Positions 38,361 through 49,578 are shown, counted from the stretch's first letter. The stretch: DNA of 64,000 nt from Datisca glomerata (GCA_003255025.1 QANY01013423.1:857779-921778); one strand, 5' to 3'. Notes: generated by a model from the sequence alone, not told the origin. Numbers and translations: made by a program.

Positions 38361-38695
38361 TGAGGAAATAATCTCACATCGGCTAAGGAGAAATATTGAG
38401 CTAAGAATATAAGTTTAGAGCAACCCTCAAGTCTCAAGTTAGCTTTTGAGTTGAGTTAGGCTCTAAGACTTTAACATGATATCAGATTATATTTAGATAA
38501 AAGTCAAGCACTACTGAGCCCATACTACTTTTTCACGTGGCAAGAACCAGGTAAAAGACCGGCCAGCACGGGGAGTATTGATGAAATAATCTCAAATCGG
38601 CTAAGTGGATATATTGGGCTAAGAATATAAGTTTAGAGCAACCCTCAACATTCAAGTTAATTTTTTTAGTTGAGTTAGACTCTATGACTTTAATA
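38361..38695 (+). mobile_element. TRIM (miniature LTR retrotransposon), ~335 bp
   Basis: Two direct repeats of about 116 bp (38361-38476 and 38579-38695) both start TGA.GAAATAATCTCA and end in GACTTTAA.A. Directly after the first comes TGATATCAGATT, a degenerate initiator tRNA-Met primer site. Directly before the second comes the purine tract CACGGGGAGTAT. The internal region is only ~100 bp and non-coding. This is the layout of a TRIM. No target duplication was seen. Confidence 0.75.
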
Positions 38696-38952
38696 GATCT
38701 AGTCCCATCGTTGTTTTCCTAAAAAAATTGATATCCAAATACGTGTTTAGTTATAGTATTAAGATTTTGTAAAAAAAAGTGATAATATTTAGAAGGGTTG
38801 GTATAAAATTTCTATTTATTTTTTTTTTCAAAAATCAACTAAATTGGAATACACATTTGATAATCTTTCATTCTGATGTCTTAGATATATATATTGTTTT
38901 AAGCACATAAAAAGGAAATAGAATAAATCATATTGTAAATTGGTCTAGATTT
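38696..38952. other. Spacer, original upstream DNA of the JAZ locus
   Basis: AT-rich, no gene. Before the LINE inserted, this sequence would have lain a few hundred bases upstream of the JAZ start codon. I see no clear promoter element. Confidence 0.4.
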
Positions 38953-39099
38953 AACCTAATTTCAGGTGGGGAAGGTAAAGTCATTCGTTAGAGTTTCCCG
39001 CTTGGATAGAGGTGGTTGTCTCTCTAGGGCTCTCTAAGCTCTAGTGAGGTGATTTTACTCGTTCTTGTTTTGTTGGTCTTGCGATCTTGATTTTTTTCG

Positions 39100-40584
39100 T
39101 TGTTTTCTCATCTTTCTGTTATCGTCATAGCAGATGAAGGTAGAGATTCATCTTGTAACCTTGATAAGGATGTAGAGGAGATGGCAAGGAGATTGACGCT
39201 TACTGAGATTGAAGAGGAGGAGATTGAGATAGTTGAAGAAATAAACTTTAAAGAAGTCGAGATTTTTCATCTGAGTTTAATGGTGAGAGTTCAAACTGTG
39301 AGGAAAGTTAATAGATTAGGGTTTTGTGAAGCCCTTTTGAAAGCTTGGAATATTGAAGAAGGTGTGAGATTTCTTGAGATTGAAAATAATATTTTTCAAA
39401 TTATATTCCAGGATGAGGCCAATATGAAATTCGTGATGGAAAATGGTCCTTGAATTTTTTATGATCAACTTGTTCTATTTCTTCTGTGGAGAATGGGCAT
39501 GAAATTATCTACTACGTGTTTTACTTCGAGTCCATTCTGAATTCAACTACATGGATTACCAATTGGATGTAGCGGAAGAAGTGTGAGCAAGCTTATTGGC
39601 CAATGGATCGAGAAAATTATTGACATTGAAGAAGGTGTGGTTCGTGATGGGTTTGAATAAAGGAAATTTGTTCTTATTAAGGTTGAGATTAATATCAATC
39701 TGCCTTTCACTAGACGTGTCTTTATTCGTCATAACGATTCTAAAATCTAGATTTTGTGCAAATATGAGAGGCTCCCAAAGTTTTGCTTTTTCTGTGGTAT
39801 TGTGGGACATGACGAATTACATTGTCTGGCAAGGAAATAAGAGTTAAAAGCTGGAAGTCTTGTCAAAAACAAATATGGTGACTAGATGAAAGCTTTCAAT
39901 CTGAATCATAGAGGGAGTTGAGGAGGAAGATGTGATAAAAAAGGAGGCCACCAGAGCAATTTCTCTTCGAGTCGTCAGTCGCAAACTAGTTATGATGTTC
40001 GAAGCTCCACTGACAGCCGTCCAAAGGTGGTCCCATTGTCGAAGAAAGTTAAGTCCGTTGACATTGATTCCATCGTGGTCAAGCCGGCTAATCTTGGAAC
40101 CTTATCTACTGTTGATTTCGTGGTCACTCAAATCAGTAACTGAATGATACAGAAAAATTTGGATTTTGGCTTGCAGGTTTATATGCTCACAGATTTCGTG
40201 GAAGTTCAAAACAGTAACCAAATGATAGAGGATATGATGGAATTTGGCGTGCATGTTGATAAACCTGCTGGCAGTAGTTTAGGTGGCGAGATTCTTGGAG
40301 AAAAAGGATTGCATGTTGATAAGAAATCTGGTAGCATAGGTGGCGTCATTCTTGGAAATAAAGGAATGCATGTGAGCATGCTTACGGGCAGAATTGGACT
40401 TGATAATATTGCTCCTATTTTTTGGGAGAATAATTTGGTGAATTTTGAGGAGAATGATTTGGAAAATATTGAGGTGGAGGGAGTGGGATTTTCAGATAAT
40501 CATGGGGCTTTTTTGAATACGGGTTCGAGTCCTTTCAATGACCTATTTAATCTTGAATCGATTATTGCAAAAAAAATGGACTAG
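39100..40584 (+). pseudogene. LINE ORF1, DUF4283 type
   Basis: The first 117 codons give an acidic leader (MARRLTLTEIEEEEIEIVEE) and then KVNRLGFCEALLKAWNIEEG and NNIFQIIFQDEANMKFVMEN, the DUF4283 pattern. After a stop near 39450 the zinc knuckle region lies around 39760-39840 (FCFFCGIVGHDELHCLA in another frame). The tail to ~40584 contains three degenerate copies of a glycine-rich segment (40250-40400, G.HVDK.AGS...GG.ILG.KG), an internal protein repeat. Related to the ORF1 at 36838-37867. Confidence 0.85.
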
Positions 40585-40859
40585 GAAAACCTGGTTGCCC
40601 AAATCTCCCAAAACATGCCCAAGGAAAATGAAAGCTCAAATTGTTTCCAAGAGGAACAAGGACATCTTATTCAAATTGGTTGATGATGATGTTTTCACAT
40701 AGGGAGGCAAACGTAAGGCTGTCAGAGCTGTTGGAAATTCAAGTTCCAGTATGTTTGAAAGAAGATGTTCTGACTCAGAATGATGATTTTGATAGAGTGG
40801 AGGTAGCCAACCCGAATTGACCCCAAAGTTACTAATGAAAGTCGTGGGGAGGAATTGCT

Positions 40860-41560
40860 AGGGTGTGAAGAATCCCCTGCCAGTTTCCACATTGCGAGGT
40901 TTAGCTAAAACTCATTCCCCATATTTTATTTTTTTGCTTGAAACTAAAAATAAGAGTAAAATAGTGGAGAGAATTAAAGCAGTTGTTAATGCTTCAGGTT
41001 TGTTAATTGTAAATCCGGACAATATTAAAGGTGGTATCACGCTGTTCTGGAAAGATGATAATTTGGTTCAACTGATTAAATACAGAAGTTTTTTTTATTG
41101 AAGTTCAGGTTGTTTATGTGGTTAATTCTAAAGTTTGGAGGTTATTCGTAGTCTATATGAGCCATGAGCTTGAGGCTTGGGTTCAACAATTAGTCGTTCT
41201 TGGTAATTGTATTATAGTTGGTTCTAAGGCCTGCATTGTTATTGGAGATTTTAATGATCTGATGAGTTTTGATGAAAATCTTGGGGGTAATGCTCGTGAT
41301 CCTAATAGTTTTTGTTTACTTTCAAATTTTACGAACAATTGTAATCTGGTGGATATTGGCTTTGTGGGTCCGCCCTTTACCTGGATTAACAAACATGATT
41401 ATCTGAATCTGATTAAAGAGAGATTGGATAGATGTTTTACCTATCCGGACAAGTGTCACGATTATCAGTCTGTGAGGCTTTATCATTTAACATCTCCTAG
41501 TTTGGACCATTTAGCGTTATTGCTAGATATAGTTAATGAAAGGATAAGATACATACATCA
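40860..41560 (+). pseudogene. LINE apurinic/apyrimidinic endonuclease
   Basis: It begins with PHFIFLLETKNK-type text near 40915-40950. A stop lies at ~41098. The GDFNDL metal-binding block is near 41241-41260, GPPFTWINKHDYLNLIKERLD at 41370-41430, and SLDHLAL near 41500 stands where SDHxPL is expected. The frame from 41118 to 41813 is open for 231 codons. Confidence 0.85.
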
Positions 41561-42960
41561 GTTCGAGTATGATAGGAGATGGTTTGAGTTTGAAGAGTGC
41601 ATGAAGATGATAAATCTGCGTGGACGGCGAAGGGATATGATACTAGTGGAGGTCAGATTTCCTGTTAAAATTGCTAGGACCCTAATTTTATTCTTTAATG
41701 GAGGAGGAAGGAAAATACTGTTAATTCTAGTAGATTACAGAAATTGGCTCATGCCAAGCTTACATAAACTTCTTCTCACAGATTGGTGGATTTTAAGGAG
41801 GTTCGTTCGTTAGAAAAAGTCTATCAGGAAGCTGTTATTCAAGAAGAAAATTTCTGAAAAGATAGGGCTCATATTTTATGGCTCCAAAATTGTGACAGGA
41901 ACACTTCATTTTTTCACGTAGAGGTCAACTGTAGGAGAAGGAATAACCAAATTTTAGGGTTGGAAGATAAAAATGGGGTCTGGTTTACTAAGTCTAAGGC
42001 TGTTCAAAATTTTGCCTTAAAGTATTTTCAAAACCTATTTATTTCTTTTCACCCTAGTACAAAGTTGATTAAGTCAGTTTTGGCGAATTATGACAATTGT
42101 ATTAATGATAATGATAGGCTTTTATTGGATGAGGACGTCACGGTTGATGAGATTCAGGCAGCAGTACGTGGCATCCATCCTTCTAAATCTCCAGGTGATG
42201 GCTTCACCGCCGCCTTCTTTCATCAAAATTGGAATATCATCAGTTCGGATGTTATCACTATGGTTTAGAAGTTTTTTAATACTTGCTCCTTTCCTTCTGA
42301 CATTAATCTTATGTATATTGTTCTCATTCCGAAAGGGAATTGTCCTAGGAATATGTCTCAACTTCGTCCTATTAGTTTTCATAATATATCTTATAAAATT
42401 ATATCTAAGATTCTTATTAATAGTCTTAGAATAGTCATTGATAAGATTATAGGAGTTGGTTAAAGTGATTTTATTCATGGTCGTCAAATTATTGATAATG
42501 TAATTATTGCACATGAGATTTTGCACTCTCTTCAGATTTGAAAGAAAGGGGAAAAAGGTTATGTGACGATCAAAATTGACATGTCCAAAGTGTATGATAG
42601 AAACGAGTGGAATTTTCTTCTGGTGGCCATGGAGAAGTTCAAGTTTTCTGATAAATGGAGGAAGTGGATTTTTTAATGCATTTCTACTATTAAATATAAT
42701 ATCTTCCTGAATGGTCAGCTGAGTAAAAGCCCCGAGCAGAGGTCTGAGACAGGGAGATCTTCTTTCCCCGTTCCTTTTTATTATCTGTGTTGAAGTTATT
42801 TCAAGGATAACCATTGAGGCTAATGATATCTGCTTGATTTCTTGCTTCTGAGCCTCTGGTCAGAGAAATTCTTATCTCTAGCGGGTCATGAAGTTTTAAT
42901 GAAATATTTAGTGATGGCCATTCCCAATTATACAATGTCTTGCTTCAAGCTTCTGATCAC
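41560..42960 (+). pseudogene. LINE reverse transcriptase, catalytic block deleted
   Basis: The N-terminal part shows VRGIHPSKSPGDGFTAAFFH near 42165-42230. Next come LIPKGNCPRNMSQLRPISFH near 42325-42380 and FIHGRQIIDNVIIAHEIL near 42470-42520. The first catalytic block reads IKIDMSKVYDRNEWNFL near 42570-42620. A QGDLLSP-like region follows at ~42750. After about 42830 the text jumps to the LAGHEVLMKYLVMAIPN block (42885-42930), so the FADD-containing palm segment is missing. Several stops. Confidence 0.88.
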
Positions 42961-43399
42961 TATGTGTAAGAAAATTTATAGCTATCTGACAAATTAGTGG
43001 TGGAGCTCATCTCCATGTAAGTCAGGTATCCACTGGGATTCATAGGATAGAATTACTCGTTTCAAGTTAGAATGAGGATTGGGGTTTAAAGACTTATCTA
43101 CTTTTAATCTAGCGTCGTTGGTTATACAAGGATGAAGGATCCTGTCTAACCTGAATTCTCTACTTGCCTCATTCCTGAAGAGTAAATACTTCTGAGATTT
43201 TGATTTTCTTTCTGCTTCTATTGGGAGACGTCCATCTTGGGGTTGGTGTAGTTTGTGTGAATGTCAAAAAATTATGTTGCATGGCGTGAGATGGAGTGTA
43301 GGTGATGGGAGAAATATTGATATCTGGGATGATGCTTGGATTCTAAGGCCTTATACTTTCAAAGTCGACAGCTAAAATTTCTAAATTTTTCAAAGTTAG

Positions 43400-43965
43400 G
43401 GATCTTTTTCGTTTGGATGGAAAGGGTTGGAATATTCAGTTAATTAATTCAATTTTTGGCAAGAGGACAGCAGCATTATCGGTCAGATTCTGGTTTATAC
43501 AACATGGTAATTCAAATATTCAAATATGGCATCACTCGGCATCAGGGCAGTACACTGTGAAATCAGGTTATAGAGTGGCTTGTTTTCTTCACAGAAATGG
43601 TAGTATGGGCAAAAAAGGTAAGGGTGAATCAAGCACTTGTTTGGTCAACAAGCAAGTATGGAAGCCAGTCTGGAGATTAAAAGTTCCCCCTAAACTTAAA
43701 GACTTTACTTGGAAATGTTTGGACAGTTTTCTTGCTTGTAAAAGAAATCTAGTGAGGAGATGAATGAGTATTGACCTTGTTTGTCACATTTGTGGGTCTG
43801 GGGAGGAATCTGTTAAACATATTTTTTTCTTTTATCGTTTTGCTCCTAAATTTTGGTTTGTTAGTTCTATTAATCTAGATTCATGCAGACTTGAAGATGC
43901 CTCCCTTCTTGATTTTTGGACGGTAATTGTTGATAAAATAGAGAAACACCCAAATCAGGATTAGC
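43400..43965 (+). pseudogene. LINE zf-RVT domain
   Basis: IQIWHHSASGQYTVKSGYRV near 43520-43580 is followed by VWRLKVPPKLKDFTWKCL near 43670-43725. The zinc-binding block MSIDLVCHICGSGEESVKHI spans 43764-43825. Same order as in the other LINE. One stop (43761) separates the halves. Confidence 0.88.
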
Positions 43966-44119
43966 TCGTGCAATGGTTTATTTTCGGCCTTTGAATATGT
44001 CATTTTTGATTTGTTGGATGCAGTTAAAGTGGTTGACACGCATAGTGAGAGATGGTCTCATCTTCCGCTGGAGTTGTTGATATTCCTCCTCGTGGTCAAT
44101 TTTCTACTTCGATGGAAGT

Positions 44120-44535
44120 TCGGGTCTGAGACTTCATTTGGATGCAGCTTGGGATGTAGAGAGCAGTACAACTGGTTTGGGTTGGTGTCTCTTGGATCCA
44201 GGTGGTAATCTGTTTACTGTGGGTATGGGTAAGAAATCTGACATTTCTTGTGCTATTCTTACTGAGGCTTATGCGCTTCTTTGGGCTATCGAATACTCTT
44301 CACATGTCGGTCTTTCTCACATTAGTATTTTTTCTGATTCTTTGATCTTAATTAATGATATCAAAGCTTGTAATCACACAGCTAGGGATGTTGCTCATGT
44401 TGTCGCTGACATTATTCATCTAACAGGTAGCTTTAATCGAGTGACTTTCTCTCATCGTTTTAGAGAGAATAATCATTAAGCGGATGCTTGAGCTAGGATG
44501 GGTAAATATGCTTCGGGTGATACTGCTTTGAATGT
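44120..44535 (+). pseudogene. LINE RNase H domain
   Basis: LDAAWDVESSTTGLGWCLLD marks the first acidic block near 44136-44195. AILTEAYALLWAIEYSSHVG near 44252-44310 is the second and SIFSDSLILINDI near 44325-44365 the third. FSHRFRENNH follows, with a stop where the final ADA-type residues begin (44477). The three acidic positions are present, but the domain is cut off and lies on a broken ORF2. Confidence 0.88.
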
Positions 44536-44930
44536 TTTGGAGGATAGATTTCATTATGTTTTTAACTTTCTTAGTTTCTAATCTTTGTTTTTGGCTAGTA
44601 CTCTTTTTTTTCTGGGTTTTCCCCCATTGAGATTTTTTCCAGGAAATGTTTTAACGAGCCTAGCCAAGAGGGTTTTTTTAGCTTTATTTCAGTTGAGACA
44701 CCGCCTGTGGTATTTCTTCCGCCTCTTTCTTCTACTTTGGTTGGTCAAGGTTAAATGATGAGGGTGCTAGCCTAGTTAGGATGTCTTGGTGCACCTACTA
44801 ATTTTCTTCTCCAACTTGAGTTTTTGTTTTAGGTCGTGGGATGTGCCTCTTATACTTATGTTTCTTTTATTTATTAATGAATGACCTATTCTATTGGAGT
44901 ATCTTTCACCCCTTCTTTTGACAAAAAAAA

Positions 44931-45183
44931 AACCTAATTTCAGTTGGGCACATATTGAAAATAAGGGGAACTCTAATCCCACGAATATACATAGTATGGT
45001 TTCCCAAATGAAATGAAGGAGAAAAAACGTGCTTCAAAGATCAATCCAATCGTTCAAATACTGCCATTATTACTTCTTCCAGTTCCTGTCCTGCTAATGA
45101 GCACTCAGTACACCAGCTGCTCTAAAAAATGCACTTCTGCTTTGAATGCTTCTGGTAATTTCTCTCTCGAAGGAAAAAAAACC
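44931..45183 (+). promoter_or_regulatory. Remaining upstream region / 5' leader of the JAZ gene
   Basis: About 250 bp between the LINE target duplication and the chosen JAZ start codon. Two in-frame upstream ATGs (45013 and 45097) would extend the protein by 57 or 29 residues, and the longer extension carries a hydrophobic stretch not usual in JAZ proteins. I therefore treat this as 5' leader. No convincing TATA box is visible; the original promoter presumably continues at and before 38952, on the other side of the LINE. Confidence 0.4.
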
Positions 45184-47055
45184 ATGTCGAACCCATCAGG
45201 ACGTAACAGCGAAAACGATGCTATTGCAAGTGGAAATTTAAGCAAGGCGCTGGAGAAGGCGAATTTCACTCAAACATGCAACCTTTTGAGCCAGTTCTTC
45301 AAGGAAAAAAGAAGTCTTGGTAATTTATGTCTCCAGTCGACTTCCAAAATTGCACGCACAGGTAGTTTGTGTCTCTTAATTAATAGAGAGCTTTTGTTTA
45401 TTTGTTTGAAAATTTTGATGGGCTTTCTGATTTGGATCTGTGATTTGAGAGGAAGCTGCTGAGACGAGAGAGAAGCCTAAGTCACCAGTGGAGGTGACAA
45501 TCACAATGAAAAACTCAGCAAAGAAGGAGGGAAATTTAGCTGAGTCATCTTCTACACAACATACTCTGGCTTCCGGCCCAGTTTCCCAACCTATTGATTG
45601 TCTTCCGCAGTTAATGGATTTCGATCCCTCCAGGTTTGTAGTTCTATCCCACTCCCTATGTTTCCTGGGTTTTTTTCTGGTTTGCTTCTCGCCCCCCCCC
45701 CCNCCCCCCCCCCCCCCCCCCCTTTTCAAATTTACAAATTCTAGTCCAACCAACCATCTACTGGTATGGATTTATGAGCTTGGTCACTGCGCCGCCAATT
45801 GCTTGTGTAATTCAACTGAATGTTTATTGTTATCATTGTTTTTAATTGACTATGATATTATTTGTTTGTAATTAGTTGTGATTAATTAAGAAGTATTGTT
45901 TTTTTTGTCTCGCTTATAGGAAACTGACCACATCCACAAGCACAACAGAGCCTAAAAGAGCTCAAATGACAATATTTTATGGCGGACGTGTGATAGTATT
46001 CAATGATTTACCGGCTGACAAGGCAGGGGAGATGATGTCCCTTGCTAGCAAGGGAAGCTCTAAGAACACCACTACAACTACTTCATTTGTCTCTCCTAAT
46101 CCCTCTATGGAGAAGACCAACAGCATTTGCAACACCTCTGTTGCTCATCCATCTAAAATGGTTACCCAACCAGCTGCAACTGCAAGCAATTCCACCCAAC
46201 AACCTCTTCTTAACCAGCCAACTCAAGCTGATGCTTCTGGTAATTCTTTGATTTATGGATAATCAGTGTGTTGTTAGATATTTGAAAAAAATTCACACGC
46301 AACATTAAATAACATGAAAAAATATTAAAAAATCTCTTCCCTACGTGTACTTTACTGGAAGAGAGAGTCGAGAAGATTCTTAGTTTAAAATCATTATTTT
46401 GTTTTAATTTGGAAATTTCTTTGAGCATTGTTTTGTTTGAGCCCTTTTAATATACTATTCATCGTGTTAATTCTGTCTTTCAGATTTGCCTATTGCCAGA
46501 AGAGCTTCCCTTTACCGATTCTTTGAGAAGAGAAAAGATAGGTAATTAAGTAGTATTTTTAGAATGTTATTTTAAATAAAAATTAGGTTGAATTAATTCT
46601 CTTTAGTCCTCGAACTACTACTCAATTTTTTATCTTTGTCCCTACTCTTTGCTTTTTTTTTCATTGCGGTTCATGAATAACACGACTTTTTTCATGTTAA
46701 TTAACTAAAAATCTTTTTTTTCCCATTGTAGTTCATTAAATAATGTAATATTTTCCTACTTTTTATGTTAATTAACTAAAAATCTTTGTAGTGGAAGAAT
46801 TTATAAATTTCTCAAGTGCATATTAATTACTTCTTACCAAACGAGCCTTTTGTCTTTATAGTGAAGTGACAATGCTCCTTGTCAAGTTTGTGGATAAACC
46901 TCTTGTAGTGCGGTTGTTTTTCCAGGACAGTAATGAGAGGACCATACCATATGAATCACGGACCAACATCTTCTTCTAATTCTGGGAGAAGCAATTCAGA
47001 CAGTGAGCTCGAAGATCATCAAACTTTAAAGCATAATTTTGACCTTAACTTATAG
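45184..47055 (+). CDS. JAZ (TIFY family) jasmonate repressor, five exons
   Basis: Proposed exons are 45184-45361, 45450-45633, 45920-46239, 46484-46541 and 46926-47055. All junctions are GT/AG and in phase, giving 289 residues. The family represses MYC-type factors in the nucleus and is degraded through COI1 when JA-Ile is present. Visible parts: the N-terminal NFTQTCNLLSQFFKEK block (residues ~26-41), the TIFYGGRV motif (~138), the Jas motif DLPIARRASLYRFFEKRKDR (~228-247) with the intact LPIARR degron, the downstream GPY, and FDLNL at the extreme C-terminus, an EAR-like motif. The fourth intron splits the Jas motif, as in many JAZ genes; if it is retained, a stop follows directly after KRKDR. 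No disabling mutation was seen. Expression is not shown by the sequence. The subgroup is not assigned. Confidence 0.88.
45692..45722. repeat. Poly-C tract with one undetermined base, in JAZ intron 2
   Basis: 31 positions of C with N at 45703. It lies wholly in the intron, so the protein is unaffected. Same length as the run at 34321-34351. Confidence 0.9.
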
Positions 47056-49578
47056 GCATGACTCCACATTAAATATTTCTCATACTTGGTATGCAGCTTA
47101 CCCTAACATCGCCGAGCATTTTGCTATCTGTTTTTAACTATGGTTTTATTAATTTCACATCCTCTCAGCATTAGAATTTGTGGTTTGTATCTTCATTTAA
47201 GTGAATTCAGTTTCCAAATCTTTATTAAGTGGACTACTGTAGTAAATATACGGCTTTTAGAAATTACTTGCAAATATGGGTATTCGTCCAAATGTTCTTC
47301 ATTTTTAATCAAACTACTTTTTTTTACAAAAATTTCATTCGTTTCAGAAAAAAAGTACAGATCTTGATCAAGAAAATAATAAAAAAATATAGATCTATCA
47401 ATAAAGATAAATCAAATTTCAAAAGATCAACAGAAAATCTTAACAATCAAAATACATAGATCAATCACAACAATAAGAAAACTCTTGTACGAACATGAAG
47501 GATGATATAAAGCTTTATTTTGGCTCGTTTTAAATACTTTAGTCACCCAAAAAGACTTGTCTGACTGAATTTGATTGAAATACGTTATGTCAAATGATCT
47601 AATGAAGAATCTGACATAATCGACCATCAAAACATGTATATCTCGGCTAATTCTATCGAAAACAGTCATAAAACGAATGTTATTGAATGAAAACAATATA
47701 GATCTAGATCTATGAAAGAAAATCACAATAGATGTAGATGTAAGTGGAGGAAAAATCATCATAGATCTAGATTTACGTGGAGGACAAACCAGCATAGATC
47801 TAGATCTACGTGGAGGAAAAACTTTTATTATGAAAATAGAAAAAACATAATTAAAATGACAAAAAAAAATTCACCGAAAAGAGAGATCTGAGATCTCATT
47901 CTCTAGTGAGAAATGAAAGTGATGAAGAAATAATCCATAGAGAATTTTTTCGAGAGAATCGAACTGCTTAAATGTTCTTCCTTTTATTTAATCATCTCTT
48001 ATTTATTACTTTTGATTTTTAATATATTTAACATTTTTACCCATTCAATAAGGATTTCCTCACATGATACCTGATACCACATAGTTGTAGGGAGAACTGT
48101 AAAAATGATCAATTTCTTAGCTCAAGTTATAAAAATGTCCAGAAAAAATTTTTTATTGCAAAAATCGGCCAAAATATGGTAAATAATTTGTCCACTATTG
48201 TGTAATTTTAGTAACAAAATTTTTACCACGGTCATATTCAACCATTTTTACAAATAAAATTTTTTTTGACCATTTTTACAAGTCTATCTTCAAAATCTGT
48301 CTTTTCCTACTATTTTCAAATTAGCTACAATAGTTTCAAAAAAATTAGTTACAATAATATATATGCAAAAATGACATTTTGGGTCTTTTTTATTCATACA
48401 CTATTTGAAACAAACTATTTTATGCGGTTGTCATTTTTATCAAAATGACTGGAGTAAGTTCAAACCTTAAAATACAAAGTTTGAAGTTTAAATCTCACTT
48501 TTTATTTATTATTAAAAAGAAAATGATAGTGACAAGATGGATCGATATAATTTGTCAAGTCCCTATTACGGTACCCAAATTAATATGAGCCCATTTTCAA
48601 ACTAATATGATTTTGTTTTTCTTCATGAGATCTCTATTCTTTGAATGAGTTTTTTTTCCGGTTGGCAGCGAAAAGAAAATGATAGATTTTTAAATCAATT
48701 TCATGTAATATATATTGAGCCTGTTGCAAGGTTTAATAATCTAGTCCACATATTATATTTTAATGGAAAATGACCATTTATGATAAATCAAACAGTTAAT
48801 ACAAAAAAGACCCCTAAAATACATCATCTTCATCCTCTCATTTCCACTATCCACCCCTTCCCTCTCACCGAATCAAATCTCACCATGCCGTCGATCACGG
48901 CATAACCGCCCACTAATACCGTCATCATGCAACCTTCTTCTTTGCAAGTTTCTTCGCGATTTCTTCAACTTTCTTCGTTTTCACGGTCATCTACTTGACT
49001 TTTAAGCTCACTCTTAGATTTTTCTATGAGTTTTAATCTTGCCATGGGTTTCCTTGTTGGCCTTTCTGTCACCGATTCATGGGTGATGGTTAAAAAAACC
49101 AACAACGTAAATGAGTAAATGTAGTGTTTAGCTATGTAAACAAAATGCTTATTACCTAAGCGTACTGTTTACTCAATTGTTTGTTTTCTCAGCAAACAAG
49201 TTATTTTTTTCTAAATGTAAAGAATTATTTTGCTCAATGCAAACAAATTATTTACCATCCGGTAGATGAATCCATATAATTTTCTTTTAAAAGGGATGTT
49301 TTTGTAGTTGGAAATTTTGAGGCCATTTTCGCATTTGAAAAGTAGGGTCATTCAATATGATTTCTCAATACTTTTGTATAAAAACTGCAGATAATAATCG
49401 ACGTTGCTTTGACTTGAGCAGTGTACAAAGGCCCGAAAATTGTTGGACCTAATCTATATTAAACCCATAACAATTTAATGAGCCGAACCTCGAGCTCACC
49501 AACCTCCTAAGTTGGTCGTGTGAATTGCTTGGGAGGGGTCTGATTGACTGATGATCGTATCTCATTATTAATCTACGA
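47056..49578. other. Downstream of JAZ: 3' UTR and non-coding DNA
   Basis: About 2.5 kb with no supported gene. The first few hundred bases presumably include the JAZ 3' UTR. The rest is AT-rich. A small repeat array lies at 47698-47826, and 48840-49080 is GC-richer but not open over any useful length. Confidence 0.45.
47698..47826. repeat. Minisatellite, 33 bp unit, about four copies
   Basis: ATAGATCTAGAT-type units start at 47698, 47728, 47761 and 47794 and continue with ACGTGGAGGAAAAA. The last three are spaced exactly 33 bp apart. Confidence 0.8.

Larger units (their letters stand above)
38966..44930 (+). mobile_element. L1-type LINE, plus strand, with target duplication
   Basis: The element starts right after AACCTAATTTCAG (38953-38965) and ends in an A-run directly before the same 13 bases (44931-44943). 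This is the mark of target-primed reverse transcription. The order is ORF1 (DUF4283), endonuclease, reverse transcriptase, zf-RVT, RNase H and a 3' UTR related to that of the LINE at 32103-37900. The 5' end looks complete. Stops, frameshifts and a deletion in reverse transcriptase make it inactive. Confidence 0.93.

Noticed and set aside
42122..42814. 230-codon open frame on the minus strand
   Set aside because: It is the antisense of the LINE reverse transcriptase, whose plus-strand domains are clear.
45376..45753. Minus-strand frame over the JAZ gene
   Set aside because: Antisense to JAZ exon 2 and contains the poly-C run.
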